The notes under the pieces are model-generated. The model saw only the letters and a list, made by a program, of their open reading frames with translations, had not been told where the DNA came from and did no database searches. A DNA stretch of 64,000 nucleotides, taken from ZC4RG30 sp035556135 (GTDB lineage Bacteria; Pseudomonadota; Gammaproteobacteria; Steroidobacterales; Steroidobacteraceae). The stretch covers positions 404,754-468,753 of the forward strand of contig DATMFO010000004.1 in assembly GCA_035556135.1 (NCBI GenBank), read 5' to 3'. This document shows, in pieces, positions 1 through 7,274 of the stretch. Made by a program: the position numbers and the translations under genes. Every line of letters begins with the position of its first letter. The stretch's first letter is position 1.

Positions 1-420
1 ATCACGCCAGAGTTCGGTGAGCCGGCGCAGGTCCGCCAGCAGCTGGTTGGTGACGTGATGGAGCCGCACGCGCACGCCCACGCTCATCGAGCAGTCGTTG
101 CGCAGGTCGCCGAAGCCGCTGTGCATTTCTGCTGCCGCGGAGCGCGCCCAGGCACGCGCCGCGGCATCATCCGGCCACACGCCTTCATGCCGCTCGGCCA
201 GGTACTCCGTGATCGACAGCGAATCCCACACACGCGCTGCGCCATCGACCAGCAGGGGCACGCGCCCGGTGGGCGAGAAATTCGTGAAGGCGCCCTCGCC
301 ACGATTCAGGTGAAAGGGCATCAGCCGTTCCCGGAAGGGGATCTCCAGTGATCGCATCAGCACCCATGGGCGCATCGACCAGGAGGAGTAATTCTTGTTG
401 CCGATATACAGTTCGTACAT
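1..420 (-). CDS. Glutathione S-transferase family protein (partial)
   Basis: The reading frame opens at ATG 420 and runs off the left window edge after 140 codons, so the C-terminal part is missing. The N-terminus (MYELYIGNKNYSSWSMRPW) is a thioredoxin-fold GST domain with an SSWSMRPW active-site segment, where Ser is the likely glutathione-activating residue. The cis-proline segment GRVPLLVDG and the ESL-like WDSLSITEYLAE follow, as in GSTs, and the start of the helical domain is also present. It is expected to be a cytosolic glutathione-conjugating enzyme; the substrate cannot be told. It lies downstream of the DUF962 gene on the same strand, 14 bp away. Confidence 0.85.
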   Translation of the reverse strand, partial: MYELYIGNKNYSSWSMRPWVLMRSLEIPFRERLMPFHLNRGEGAFTNFSPTGRVPLLVDGAARVWDSLSITEYLAERHEGVWPDDAAARAWARSAAAEMHSGFGDLRNDCSMSVGVRVRLHHVTNQLLADLRRLTELWRD

Positions 421-434
421 GCCCTCACCGGCAT

Positions 435-737
435 TCAGACCCGACCACTGACCTTCAGCAGCCACCAGCGGAATCCGACCAACAGGAAGCGCCAGTCGGA
501 GAAAAACTCCGGCGCCTTGCCCTCCACCGCGTGGCCGACGAACTGCAGTATCCATCCCGCCACGAACAACGCAAGGGCGGGCAGGCGCAGCCCGGGCACG
601 GCGATGGCCGGCAGGGCGAGAAGAAGCGACAGCGCGATCATCGGAATGCCGGCAGTGTGGCAGGCGCGGTTCACCGGATTCCGGTGACTGCGCTCATAGC
701 GGTCGATCCACTCGTCGCGAGAGGATGAATGTGCCAT
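435..737 (-). CDS. DUF962 / Mpo1-like small membrane protein
   Basis: A 100-residue protein. ATG 737 is chosen because a purine-rich GGGGGAA lies just upstream; an in-frame extension further upstream is not protein-like. It begins with the family signature region (W-x-D-x-Y-x-x-S-H-x-N-P), followed by two closely spaced hydrophobic segments (about residues 33-70), and ends with WWLLKVSGRV. Mpo1 in yeast is a dioxygenase of 2-hydroxy fatty acids; whether bacterial DUF962 proteins do this is not established, so only the family is assigned. It probably shares a transcript with the downstream GST gene. Confidence 0.75.
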   Translation of the reverse strand: MAHSSSRDEWIDRYERSHRNPVNRACHTAGIPMIALSLLLALPAIAVPGLRLPALALFVAGWILQFVGHAVEGKAPEFFSDWRFLLVGFRWWLLKVSGRV

Positions 738-869
738 GTTTCCCCCGTGCGCCTGCAAGGCGCCCCGTGTATTCACGGATTCAATTGTTCTACAGGTACG
801 GCCACCTGCGTGCAAGCCGACGGCAATGCGCGACGCCCGGAGTGCCGACGGCAAACCTGCATGATTTCC

Positions 870-1469
870 TCAGTAGTTCTCCGCGAAGGGAATGAAGTAG
901 CGGCAGCCGCTGTCCCAGCAATCCTTCGTGAGCACCATGCTCGTCTCCCCGCAGCGGATGGCGAAGCTCTCCGTTCCGCGCCGCTCGGAGGTGCTGGTGC
1001 GGGCAACCGAGCAGGCCTCCCGCATCACACGCACGGCAGGACGGTAGAACGGCCGGATCGTGAGCTTCGCCGCCTCGCGTATGGCCTCTGCCGCGGCTTT
1101 CAATGGCAGGTCCGTGGCGGTCACGGTGACTACCGAGTCGTCGGGCAGCGTCATGCGCAGCGCGTCAGTGCGCAGCCTGCACTGCCAGCGGCTGGCGCTG
1201 CCCGTGCAGGTGGCAAGCCGGACCACCGGCACCGAGTAGTTCGTGGCATGGGGCAGGCAACGCACTTCCGCGATGATTTCCAGGCCGCTCTGGCGGCGGG
1301 CCTGCAAGGTGTCCACGCCGGCCGCGCCGATGGGCGTGCACACAAGCTCCGCGATGCGCTGCTGGTCGCGGTCGCGGAGTTGCAGCGGAGCCCCGGACGA
1401 TTCCGCCGTGACGCCAGATTGAGCGACCGCGAGCAGCAGCGTCAATGTGATGGAGAGGGCCCGGTACAT
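870..1469 (-). CDS. Exported hypothetical protein
   Basis: 199 residues from ATG 1469. The N-terminus (MYRALSITLTLLLAVAQSG, then VTA-ES) is a good Sec signal peptide with cleavage likely after VTA near residue 22. The mature part has several cysteines, with three close together near the C-terminus (CGETSMVLTKDCWDSGC), which suggests disulfides and a periplasmic location. I recognise no family. It starts 16 bp after the stop of the gene at 1486-1890, so the two are probably co-transcribed. Confidence 0.6.
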   Translation of the reverse strand: MYRALSITLTLLLAVAQSGVTAESSGAPLQLRDRDQQRIAELVCTPIGAAGVDTLQARRQSGLEIIAEVRCLPHATNYSVPVVRLATCTGSASRWQCRLRTDALRMTLPDDSVVTVTATDLPLKAAAEAIREAAKLTIRPFYRPAVRVMREACSVARTSTSERRGTESFAIRCGETSMVLTKDCWDSGCRYFIPFAENY

Positions 1470-1485
1470 TTCCCGATGAGTACAA

Positions 1486-1890
1486 TCACACAGCAAAAGC
1501 CCGGGCTGCGGCGGCCAGTTTGCCCAGGTGGCCCGATTCCACGCTCAGCCTGTGGCTCGCGGCCCAATCAAATCCGCTACGCGCGTCCCCCCGCAGCCGG
1601 ATCTCGAACCGCACGGCGCGAACCCTGTCGTGCGTTGCCGCAATTCGCAGCGTGCCGTCGAGCGATTCGTAGCCGCGGGCTTCCGGCCACCCTTGCCAGT
1701 CTTCCGCCAGGGACTCGAAGAACTCCACGAATGACGTCGGATCGTCGTCCCCCACTGCAAGGGTGACTTGCAGTGCGTGTCCCTGCAGCTCTGCGCGGTA
1801 TTCCCAGCCAAAATGCGGCGCTGCAATGGCGGGTGGCTCACCCGAAAGGCGAAGCGTCGCCTCCTCTCCCTTGAGCTCGAATGTGCGCAT
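1486..1890 (-). CDS. Hypothetical protein, resembles DUF6228
   Basis: 134 residues from ATG 1890 (MRTFELKGEEATLRLSG). A longer in-frame reading upstream is arginine/serine-rich and not protein-like, so the internal ATG is preferred. The middle region SFVEFFESLAEDWQGW recalls DUF6228-type proteins, which combine a short beta-rich N-terminus with an FxxLxxxWxGW motif. No signal peptide or membrane segment is seen, so it is likely cytosolic. Function unknown; the family assignment is tentative. Confidence 0.5.
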   Translation of the reverse strand: MRTFELKGEEATLRLSGEPPAIAAPHFGWEYRAELQGHALQVTLAVGDDDPTSFVEFFESLAEDWQGWPEARGYESLDGTLRIAATHDRVRAVRFEIRLRGDARSGFDWAASHRLSVESGHLGKLAAAARAFAV

Positions 1891-1954
1891 GTTCCTGCAC
1901 TCCCTGCCATCAGGTCTGGAGACCGGCGACCAGCTTACCGCACAGGACCCGTCA

Positions 1955-2365
1955 TCAGGCAGGCTCGCCCGGCGGGTGCTCGATGAACCAGTCCCTGATG
2001 CCCGGCATGTGCGGCTCGAAACCGCCGGGTGCCGAAATGTTGAGGAAGCCGGACCGGACGCTGCCGCGGTTCTCGAAATCATGCTTCACACCGCCAGGCA
2101 CGAGCACGAAGGAACCGGCGCTGGCGTCTATCCACCGGTCGCCGACCAGGATGCTCATCGTCCCCTCGAGGATGTAGAAAATGTCGTCCTCATCGTGGGA
2201 ATGCGGTCCGGGGCCGGTGGTGCGCGGCTCCAGCCACCACTCGGAGATCGAATACCGGTGCGCGGATTCGAGCTCGTCCGCCTTGAACACGGCGCGGATA
2301 CGACCCATGTCGTAGCTGCGTCCTTGTCCCGGACGAAGTACGACGGGCGAACGCGGGGTCTTCAC
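1955..2365 (-). CDS. Cupin domain protein
   Basis: 136 residues. It has a single cupin barrel with the metal-binding motif 1 PGPHSHDEDDIFYILEG (two His and a Glu) and motif 2 PGGVKHDFEN. The start is taken as GTG 2365, overlapping the stop of the upstream VOC gene as GTGA, which suggests translational coupling; ATG 2308 is an alternative giving 117 residues. It is probably a small cytosolic metal-binding protein or dioxygenase/isomerase; the substrate is unknown. It is the third gene of a tight DUF1801-VOC-cupin cluster. Confidence 0.75.
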   Translation of the reverse strand: MKTPRSPVVLRPGQGRSYDMGRIRAVFKADELESAHRYSISEWWLEPRTTGPGPHSHDEDDIFYILEGTMSILVGDRWIDASAGSFVLVPGGVKHDFENRGSVRSGFLNISAPGGFEPHMPGIRDWFIEHPPGEPA

Positions 2366-2766
2366 CTCCCGGGCATCTCGGCGATGTGCCACAAGACCCC
2401 GGAGGGATCGGTGAGGAATAGAACCCTCAGGCCCCAGGGTTGCATCGCCGGCGGTTTGGCCGTACCAAGCTGGTACTTCTCTTTCAGGTCCGAGCTCTGT
2501 ATGCGCTCCCACCAGGCATCCGCATCGTCGACCATGAGCTGCATCATGAAATTCTCCGAATGTTCCTTCACGTGGAAGTTCTGGAGGATGATGTCGTGGC
2601 CGTCTATCCGGAGGCCGCAAGCGGCATCGTTGCCCCAGGTCTGCTCGAAACCGAGATCCAGATAGAAGCTTCTGGACTGGGCGAAATCCCTGGCGGGCAC
2701 GAAGGCGGCGATCGCAGCGACCCGGGGGCGTGATCTGGCGTCTGGGGTTTGCATATTCATGCTCAT
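2362..2766 (-). CDS. VOC family (glyoxalase/bleomycin-resistance fold) protein
   Basis: 134 residues from ATG 2766. Typical VOC features are the opening AAFVPARDFAQSRSFYLDLGF, a central MMQLMVDDADAWWERI and the closing LTDPSGVLWHIAE with the final metal-site region. Proteins of this size act as dimers in glyoxalase-like, dioxygenase or drug-binding roles; nothing here fixes the substrate. It overlaps the upstream DUF1801 gene by 4 bp (ATGA) and the downstream cupin by 4 bp, so the three are likely one operon. Confidence 0.8.
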   Translation of the reverse strand: MSMNMQTPDARSRPRVAAIAAFVPARDFAQSRSFYLDLGFEQTWGNDAACGLRIDGHDIILQNFHVKEHSENFMMQLMVDDADAWWERIQSSDLKEKYQLGTAKPPAMQPWGLRVLFLTDPSGVLWHIAEMPGR

Positions 2767-3128
2767 CGATTCCCTTGTGCGTATTGCTTCGCCAGTGCTT
2801 TGGCTACCCTGGCTATCAATGCCATCGGCATTGGCTCATCCAGCGGGAAGCTGAGGTTCCCCTTCGCATTCGCATAGGGCTTCAGCTCTCTTGTGAGCCT
2901 GGCATCGCCTCGCACAGGTGGATAGATGCCGATGTGCCGCTTGAATGCCGCACAGTACATGAAGGCACGGTCGATCCTGAAGGCCGGAATGCCATAACTG
3001 ATGACGAGCTCAGCCTTCGGGACAGACTTCCTGACCAGGGCCAGAATCGATCTCAGCGGCTTTGACTGTGCTGGCGTCAGCGTCGAAAGGTAATCCGGGA
3101 CTGTAGCGAAGGTTTTTCTCGGGCTCAC
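2763..3128 (-). CDS. DUF1801 (YdhG-like) protein
   Basis: 121 residues. Family hallmarks are VPDYLSTLTPAQSKPLRSILALVRK, then ELVISYGIPAFRI, a HIGIYPP segment, and NAKGNLSFPLDEPMP before a C-terminal helix. DUF1801 proteins have the fold seen in the B. subtilis YdhG-type putative iron chaperone; the biochemical role is not settled. It is the first gene of the three-gene coupled cluster that also holds the VOC and cupin genes. Confidence 0.8.
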   Translation of the reverse strand: MSPRKTFATVPDYLSTLTPAQSKPLRSILALVRKSVPKAELVISYGIPAFRIDRAFMYCAAFKRHIGIYPPVRGDARLTRELKPYANAKGNLSFPLDEPMPMALIARVAKALAKQYAQGNR

Positions 3129-3198
3129 GACTCTGCCCTCGATCAGCCCGGAGTGGCGCTTTCAGCCAGAGAACAACCGCACCGGGGGCCTGTGCCCA

Positions 3199-3414
3199 TC
3201 AGCTCTTCCCTTGGATGAAGCGGTCCTTCTGCGCCTGCGTGATGATCAGGAACGCGGCCAGCCCAAGCCAGGAAAAACCGATGACCAGCAGCAGCCAGCC
3301 GAGCTTTGCACCGCCATGGGAGCGTTCGGAGGCAATCACCCACAATATCGGGGCAAAGACCGCCACGAGGACGACCAGGATGATGACCCAGTGCCAGATG
3401 CCCAAAGATTCCAT
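3199..3414 (-). CDS. Small two-helix membrane protein
   Basis: 71 residues from ATG 3414 (MESLGIWHWVIILVVLVAVF). Two hydrophobic segments, about residues 7-25 and 36-58, are joined by a short basic loop, and the tail is charged (QAQKDRFIQGKS). The start of the first helix looks superficially like TatA, but there is no FGxxKL hinge or amphipathic helix, so it is not a TatA. The function is unknown. The 292 bp between this gene and the next one to the right (3415-3706) hold no convincing gene. Confidence 0.55.
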   Translation of the reverse strand: MESLGIWHWVIILVVLVAVFAPILWVIASERSHGGAKLGWLLLVIGFSWLGLAAFLIITQAQKDRFIQGKS

Positions 3415-3706
3415 GGCGTCTCCTACGCGGCCTCGAACCCGTCTCCGCAAGTCTCCCATCCAAACCGGCGACTCACGTCCAGAACCTGACTGGAGATAGC
3501 GCACGCACAACCTCCCTGTGCAGGTGGCGATTGTGCGCGGTGGGGGCGGTTGCGGGCAAGGGACCGCAAGCGCCTTCGCAAGGCTTCATTTGGATAGACG
3601 CCCAGGTCTTCAGGTTCAGCGACCGGGCAATGTGTCCCGAACGTCGCCAGCTGCAACGCAGAGTTGGGGGCTCGATGCAGGCGTCTTGCATTTTCGACGT
3701 GCCCGC

Positions 3707-4111
3707 CTAAAGGTGTCGCGTTTCTTCTGGTGGCTTCTCCCAGTCATTGTTTCTTCCGTCTGCGTACCTGACCGGAGCGGAAGCCAGCTCAGCGGGATCT
3801 ACGTCGTCCAGGGACGAGACTTGAACCGCCACATAGTCGCCGCCAATCTCGGCGACATAACCCCGGCCAAACGTTCGCACGCCGCACCGTGAACAGAAGA
3901 AGTGATGCCCGGCACGTTTGCCAAACTGATAATCAGTGAGAACGCCCTCTTCTGACTGCAGCCGAAACGCGCCGGGTTTCAGTATTACGTTCCAATTGCG
4001 TGTCTTTGTGCATATGGAACAATTGCACTTGTTGGTTCCAAGGGAGAGATCGATATCGGCCTCGAATCGGACTTCGCCGCAGTGGCAGGTTCCTGTGTAA
4101 GTCTTTAGCAC
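3707..4111 (-). CDS. GFA family (CENP-V/GFA domain) zinc protein
   Basis: 134 residues from ATG 4111. The N-terminus TGTCHCGEVRFEA carries the first Cys pair, CNCSIC the next, and HHFFCSRCGVRTFGRG the last, giving the Cys pattern of the zinc-binding GFA fold. The family is named for glutathione-dependent formaldehyde-activating enzyme, but most members have no proven substrate. It is a complete-length single-domain protein. It lies just outside the recognisable end of the integron and has no attC of its own. Confidence 0.85.
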   Translation of the reverse strand: MLKTYTGTCHCGEVRFEADIDLSLGTNKCNCSICTKTRNWNVILKPGAFRLQSEEGVLTDYQFGKRAGHHFFCSRCGVRTFGRGYVAEIGGDYVAVQVSSLDDVDPAELASAPVRYADGRNNDWEKPPEETRHL

Positions 4112-4280
4112 TTTGTATCATTCCTTGTGTGTCCCACCACAACCGGGCAGGGATAGTTTTCACGACGTAGATCTCCGGTTCGCAAGCTGTCGCGGAACGC
4201 GTTACTGCGCCGCCATCTCGGCAGCGGTGAGCGACGCTTCTGGCGATTGAAGGGCTTGTTCAGTAGACGACGCTGAGAAC

Positions 4281-4305
4281 TGGCGCATCGCCTGATAGGG
4301 CGCCA
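4281..4305. other. Short inverted repeat in a gene-free stretch (4112-4327)
   Basis: TGGCGC at 4281-4286 is complementary to GCGCCA at 4300-4305 across a 13-nt loop. It lies just past the 3' end of the exported-protein gene at 4328, so it may be part of its terminator or a decayed attC stem. There is no T-run. The remaining bases of this 216-bp gap show no gene or recognisable signal. Confidence 0.25.
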
Positions 4306-4327
4306 CCAGCATTCCGCCCATCGATCT

Positions 4328-4861
4328 CTAGTATCCCTGTCCGTCGAAGATTGCTCTGCTGCTATGAGCGTATGAAGTTGCGATCGCTCCGTTCAAGCCA
4401 TGACTGACGTAGCGAATTTCAATTACGAGCCACCGCCCCTTTAGCGACGCGCTGGCCGTGGGAATGCGCAGGTCAATTCGCTTGACCTCCAGCGTGCCGG
4501 TGGCGTCAAACGCTGATTTGATGTCGACGTATGGCGACCAATTCGAGACGTTCCACCGCCCAATAGCGGGATCTTCAAAGGCGATGCCGACGCGGAAAGA
4601 CCTGGGCGTAGCACGACCTGGGTCATCAGTTACAAGAGTGACGTCATATAGAAACAGCGACAACCCATCGGCCGACCTTGAGACGATTCCACTGGCCGAT
4701 GGCCGGACGGTGAAGTTTACTTCCGTGGAGAATTTGACGTCCTGCTCCGCCAGAAGCGTCGGCGACCATGCCAGGGTCACTACGAGGATCAAGAATGCGC
4801 GATCGACACGGGCAGAGTGCAATTGATGTTCCTCAGTTGGTTGAGATCTGACCTTTAGCAT
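4328..4861 (-). CDS. Exported hypothetical protein, probably an old cassette gene
   Basis: 177 residues from ATG 4861. A TTG at 4822, preceded by GAGGA at 7-nt spacing, is an attractive alternative start that puts the hydrophobic segment FLILVVTLAWSPTLLA directly at the N-terminus as a signal peptide. The mature part looks beta-rich and has no family I recognise. The gene begins 13 bp from an attC-like GCCTAAC core (4874-4880), the same spacing as integrated cassettes show, but no intact attC follows its stop. It is therefore likely a cassette gene now fixed at the decayed end of the array. Confidence 0.5.
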   Translation of the reverse strand: MLKVRSQPTEEHQLHSARVDRAFLILVVTLAWSPTLLAEQDVKFSTEVNFTVRPSASGIVSRSADGLSLFLYDVTLVTDDPGRATPRSFRVGIAFEDPAIGRWNVSNWSPYVDIKSAFDATGTLEVKRIDLRIPTASASLKGRWLVIEIRYVSHGLNGAIATSYAHSSRAIFDGQGY

Positions 4862-4873
4862 TCCTCATAGTGC

Positions 4874-4910
4874 GCCTAACGATTGAGCTCAGCAGCGGCG
4901 CGCCGCCCAA
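4874..4910 (-). repeat. attC remnant at the distal end of the array
   Basis: GCCTAAC at 4874-4880, then GATTGAGCTCAGCAGCGGCGCGCC, split here into GATTGAGCTC and AGCAGCGGCGCGCC, matches the left half of the intact attC sites with changes. The other half, which should end in GTTGGGC to match the HD cassette's own entry core at 5543, is absent before the HD gene's stop at 4955. The site looks deleted through its middle, so the HD gene can no longer be excised alone. Confidence 0.6.
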
Positions 4911-4954
4911 GGCACGATTCCAAGTCTATTCCCTCCTGGAGTCGGACCGGGGGG

Positions 4955-5539
4955 TCATGCATCCACCAACCATCCGGCCTGAACGCATTCCTTGAGTTTT
5001 TCCTCCATCCAAGCGTAGATCTCAGGTGCGTGATCTTTCACTGGGGCACTGACCTTTAGGACTTGAGAACGACAAATGGACTGCTCCTTCCAGTTTTGGC
5101 CGCGCGTCGCGAGATTTACTACAAAGGGCATGACCCGATCAAACACCTTCACCCAACGACTTTCTCGTGACTCTTGGGCTTCATACTCCAGCCAGAGCTG
5201 GCGGAGCTCTGTGCCGAATTTCAGTCCGTGGGATGCAAGCCGGTTTACGCACGCCAACTCTGCCTTGTACTGATCATGGCGAGCAGGGCCGTACACAGGA
5301 GAATCGCCAGCGTCGATTTCACACGTGTCGTGGATGAGGGCCATGATGAGGGCCTTGTTTAGATCGATCTCGAGGTCGAGCTCACGTGAGAGAGCCAGAA
5401 GGCCTACAGCAAGATGCCAACTATGCTCTGCGGAGTTCTCTCGACGTGACAAGTCGCTGACGTACGCCTTACGTGGCACGAGCTTGAGACGCTCAAGGTC
5501 GATCAGAAACGCCGCTAGCGCTGGCAATCGGTCTCTCAT
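4955..5539 (-). CDS. HD domain hydrolase (YfbR/HDDC2-like nucleotidase family)
   Basis: 194 residues from ATG 5539, four bases inside the attC core GTTGGGC. An in-frame TTG at 5548 would start within the attC itself. Metal-ligand motifs are AEHSWHLAVG (His39), the HD pair in MALIHDTCEID (His70-Asp71) and a later Asp in VKVFDRVMP, in the order seen in HD proteins related to 5'-deoxynucleotidase YfbR and HDDC2. The predicted role is hydrolysis of nucleoside monophosphates in the cytosol; the substrate is inferred. It is the most distal cassette gene with a clear entry attC, and its own attC is degraded. Confidence 0.75.
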   Translation of the reverse strand: MRDRLPALAAFLIDLERLKLVPRKAYVSDLSRRENSAEHSWHLAVGLLALSRELDLEIDLNKALIMALIHDTCEIDAGDSPVYGPARHDQYKAELACVNRLASHGLKFGTELRQLWLEYEAQESRESRWVKVFDRVMPFVVNLATRGQNWKEQSICRSQVLKVSAPVKDHAPEIYAWMEEKLKECVQAGWLVDA

Positions 5540-5542
5540 GAC

Positions 5543-5680
5543 GCCCAACTACCAAGCTCAGCGACGGCGAGATGCCGCTGAAGCACGCGGGCGCGCCAGC
5601 GCTCGTGTGCTCTCTGCACTCGGCCGCCCGCGGCCGAGCACTTTATGCCAATCGCCGCTCGCTGCAGCGCAGAGTTAGGC
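5543..5680 (-). repeat. attC site a
   Basis: 138 bp, bounded on the plus strand by GCCCAAC (5543-5549) and GTTAGGC (5674-5680). In between are the long imperfectly complementary arms with CTCAGCGACGG near one end and CGCTGCAGCGCAGA near the other, and the shared apical segment GGCCGAGCACTTTATG. This is the integrase-recognised folded-hairpin architecture of attC. It follows the cassette gene at 5675-6106, whose TAA stop lies in the GCCTAAC core. Confidence 0.95.
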
Positions 5681-6106
5681 GGCACTTGGCAACCTCCTCT
5701 CAATGCGAACGCTAAGAGGAACCGATTCGTCGTGAGAAATTCTGACAGTCTCGCCGCCCCAAAATCTCATCTGGAGGCAGTTCGGCATTGGGTTGCCGTC
5801 GGTAGCAATTAGCACAGCAGTTGCTATCGGCTTGCCCAGAATTGGATCCAGAGCTGTCAATTCTGGCTTCTCAGCGAGCGGACCATTGGGGCATCGTGTG
5901 GGGTGCTGGTACGTCGCCACCTCACGAACCTCCAACCCGAACACCTCGATTTTCTCGACGTCCATAGAAATAGGGACCACTTCTATTTTTCTGCCGGAGG
6001 TCATATCGATCTCCAGCCAGGGAATCTGATGCGTCGCATCTGCGTGGGACTGGACACCTCGCGCCGCGCAGATTTTCTCGCCTACGAACGAATCCAAGCA
6101 AGGCAT
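5675..6106 (-). CDS. Cassette gene, hypothetical protein
   Basis: 143 residues from ATG 6106, ten bases after the upstream attC core. The last codons are GCC TAA, and the stop belongs to the attC core GCCTAAC, as in many cassettes here. The protein is soluble, of mixed alpha/beta composition, with no signal peptide or motif I recognise. Segments such as IATDGNPMPNCLQMRFWGG suggest a compact single domain. Function unknown. Confidence 0.55.
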   Translation of the reverse strand: MPCLDSFVGEKICAARGVQSHADATHQIPWLEIDMTSGRKIEVVPISMDVEKIEVFGLEVREVATYQHPTRCPNGPLAEKPELTALDPILGKPIATAVLIATDGNPMPNCLQMRFWGGETVRISHDESVPLSVRIERRLPSAA

Positions 6107-6115
6107 GTCAGTGCC

Positions 6116-6253
6116 GCCTAACTACTCAGCTCAGCGACGGCGAGATGACCTGGCAGCACGCGGGCGCGCCAGCGCTCGTGTGCGCTTGCGGCTCGGCCGC
6201 CCGCGGCCGAGCACTTTATGCCAGACGCCGCTCGCTGCAGCGCCTGGTTAGGC
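6116..6253 (-). repeat. attC site b
   Basis: 138 bp between cores GCCTAAC (6116-6122) and GTTAGGC (6247-6253). The last arm reads GCAGCGCCTG rather than GCAGCGCAGA, a small departure from the majority sequence. It belongs to the RelE/RHH cassette. Confidence 0.95.
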
Positions 6254-6259
6254 GGCACC

Positions 6260-6523
6260 TTAGCGATATACCTCACGGCGGTGTCCGATCTTATAGATGG
6301 TGACGTGACTCGCGTCGTCATCAATCTCATAGACCACCCGATAGTTGCCTTGACGGATTCGGTACCGGTCGTCGTAACCCGCCAGCTTTTCCGAGCCCCT
6401 TGGCCTTGGGTTCTCAGCCAAAGCAGAGATCTTCGCTATGATGCGTGTACGATCTTGCTTGGAACCAACGGCCTCAAGCTCTTTGCCTGCCGAGGGCTTG
6501 ATCGAAAGCTTATATAACGCCAC
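6260..6523 (-). CDS. RelE/ParE-family toxin (cassette)
   Basis: 87 residues from GTG 6523. The RelE fold signature is clear: a basic N-terminus (YKLSIKPSAGKELEAV), a central NPRPRGSEKLAG, then YRIRQGNYRVVYEIDDD and a final VTIYKIGHRREVYR. Such toxins cleave mRNA on the ribosome (RelE) or poison gyrase (ParE); the IRQGNYRVVY and GHRREVY residues favour a ribosome-dependent RNase, but this is inference. It overlaps the antitoxin gene by 14 bp, antitoxin first, the usual order. Confidence 0.88.
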   Translation of the reverse strand: MALYKLSIKPSAGKELEAVGSKQDRTRIIAKISALAENPRPRGSEKLAGYDDRYRIRQGNYRVVYEIDDDASHVTIYKIGHRREVYR

Positions 6524-6740
6524 GACGCTTCATGCCCTGCACGAAGCTGTCAAATGAGACGCTCTTTTCGCGCTTTCGCTTCTCAAATGCCGCGAGGTCT
6601 TCGGCATCCTCCGCAAGCGATGCTTTCACTGCCGCGTTAACCATGTCCGAGATGGACTGATCGTTGGCAGCAGCTCGCAGGCGCAATGCCTTGTGAACTT
6701 CGGGCTCAAAATAGACTGTAGCGCGCTTCGGGGTGCTCAT
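6510..6740 (-). CDS. Ribbon-helix-helix antitoxin (cassette)
   Basis: 76 residues. The N-terminal MSTPKRATVYFEPEVHKALRLRAA plus NDQSISDMVNAAV is a ribbon-helix-helix DNA-binding domain (beta strand about residues 6-11, helices 13-24 and 29-41). The charged tail AEDLAAFEKRKREKSVSFDSFV would wrap the toxin. It is predicted to neutralise the co-encoded RelE-type toxin and to repress the pair by binding the repeats at 6750-6783. Confidence 0.85.
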   Translation of the reverse strand: MSTPKRATVYFEPEVHKALRLRAAANDQSISDMVNAAVKASLAEDAEDLAAFEKRKREKSVSFDSFVQGMKRRGVI

Positions 6741-6749
6741 GCGCGGATT

Positions 6750-6783
6750 ATGACGTCTTGACGCCTTGACGTCAAAGATGACG
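6750..6783 (-). promoter_or_regulatory. Candidate operator of the RelE/RHH cassette
   Basis: Just upstream of the antitoxin ATG are four TGACG units, at 6751, 6759, 6767 and 6779, including the palindrome TTGACGTCAA (6766-6775). Repeats about one helical turn or less apart next to the start are typical of ribbon-helix-helix autoregulation. The match to this repressor is inferred from position. Confidence 0.55.
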
Positions 6784-6793
6784 TGTCGGTGCC

Positions 6794-6880
6794 GCCTAAC
6801 TACTCTAGCTCAGCGCCGCGCCACAATTGCTAGGCTGGGCACTCTATGGTGATCGCGCGCGCTGAAGCGCAAAGTTAGAC
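6794..6880 (-). repeat. attC site c (short variant)
   Basis: Only 87 bp, from GCCTAAC (6794-6800) to GTTAGAC (6874-6880). The central arm is shortened but the apical motif is recognisable (GGGCACTCTATGGTGATCGC). The GTTAGAC core is matched by GTCTAAC at 7127, the entry site of the same cassette, as expected if the cassette entered as a circle. Confidence 0.9.
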
Positions 6881-7126
6881 GGCGCCCGAGGCCAGCCGTG
6901 AGCGAGACGCTCGTCACTTGCACGGCGCTGATAAGCCAAAAAAGCAGTGCAACACGCACACGGGTGGTATCGGAGCGAAAACGTTTCTCGCTGAAGCTAG
7001 CTTCCGCGAAAACGTTTTTGCTCCGATATAGCACGGATCGCGAACAACGGCGTTTTGCATTTCTGGGCATTGCTCAAATTTGACATCGTTTATCGTGCAA
7101 TCACTCAAATATGGCTTTATGCGTCC
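6881..7126 (-). other. Short cassette without a convincing gene
   Basis: 246 bp between attC c and attC d. It is dominated by an imperfect inverted repeat: TATCGGAGCGAAAACG (6968-6983) against CGTTTTTGCTCCGATA (7013-7028), 16-nt arms with one mismatch. A directly repeated GCGAAAACGTTT lies inside. Small reading frames exist on the minus strand (for example 64 codons from a TTG at 7108), but they lack a ribosome binding site and cross the repeat. An RNA or a regulatory cassette is possible. Confidence 0.6.
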
Positions 7127-7264
7127 GTCTAACTACCCAGCTCAGCGACGGCGAGATGCCCTCGCAGCACGCGGGCGCGGTAGCGCTCGTGTGCGCTGTT
7201 GGCTCGGCCGCCCGCGGCCGAGCACTTTATGCCAAACGCCGCTCGCTGCAGCGCAGAGTTAGGC
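7127..7264 (-). repeat. attC site d
   Basis: 138 bp from GTCTAAC (7127-7133) to GTTAGGC (7258-7264). It is the attC of the exported-protein cassette at 7275-7766, whose stop codon (TAG) lies 10 bp before the core. Confidence 0.95.
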
Positions 7265-7274
7265 GACTCGTGCA

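Noticed and set aside
3199..3414. Small membrane protein as a TatA homologue
   Set aside because: Only the first helix looks similar; there is a second membrane helix, and neither the FGxxKL hinge nor an amphipathic helix. The true tatA is at 42725.
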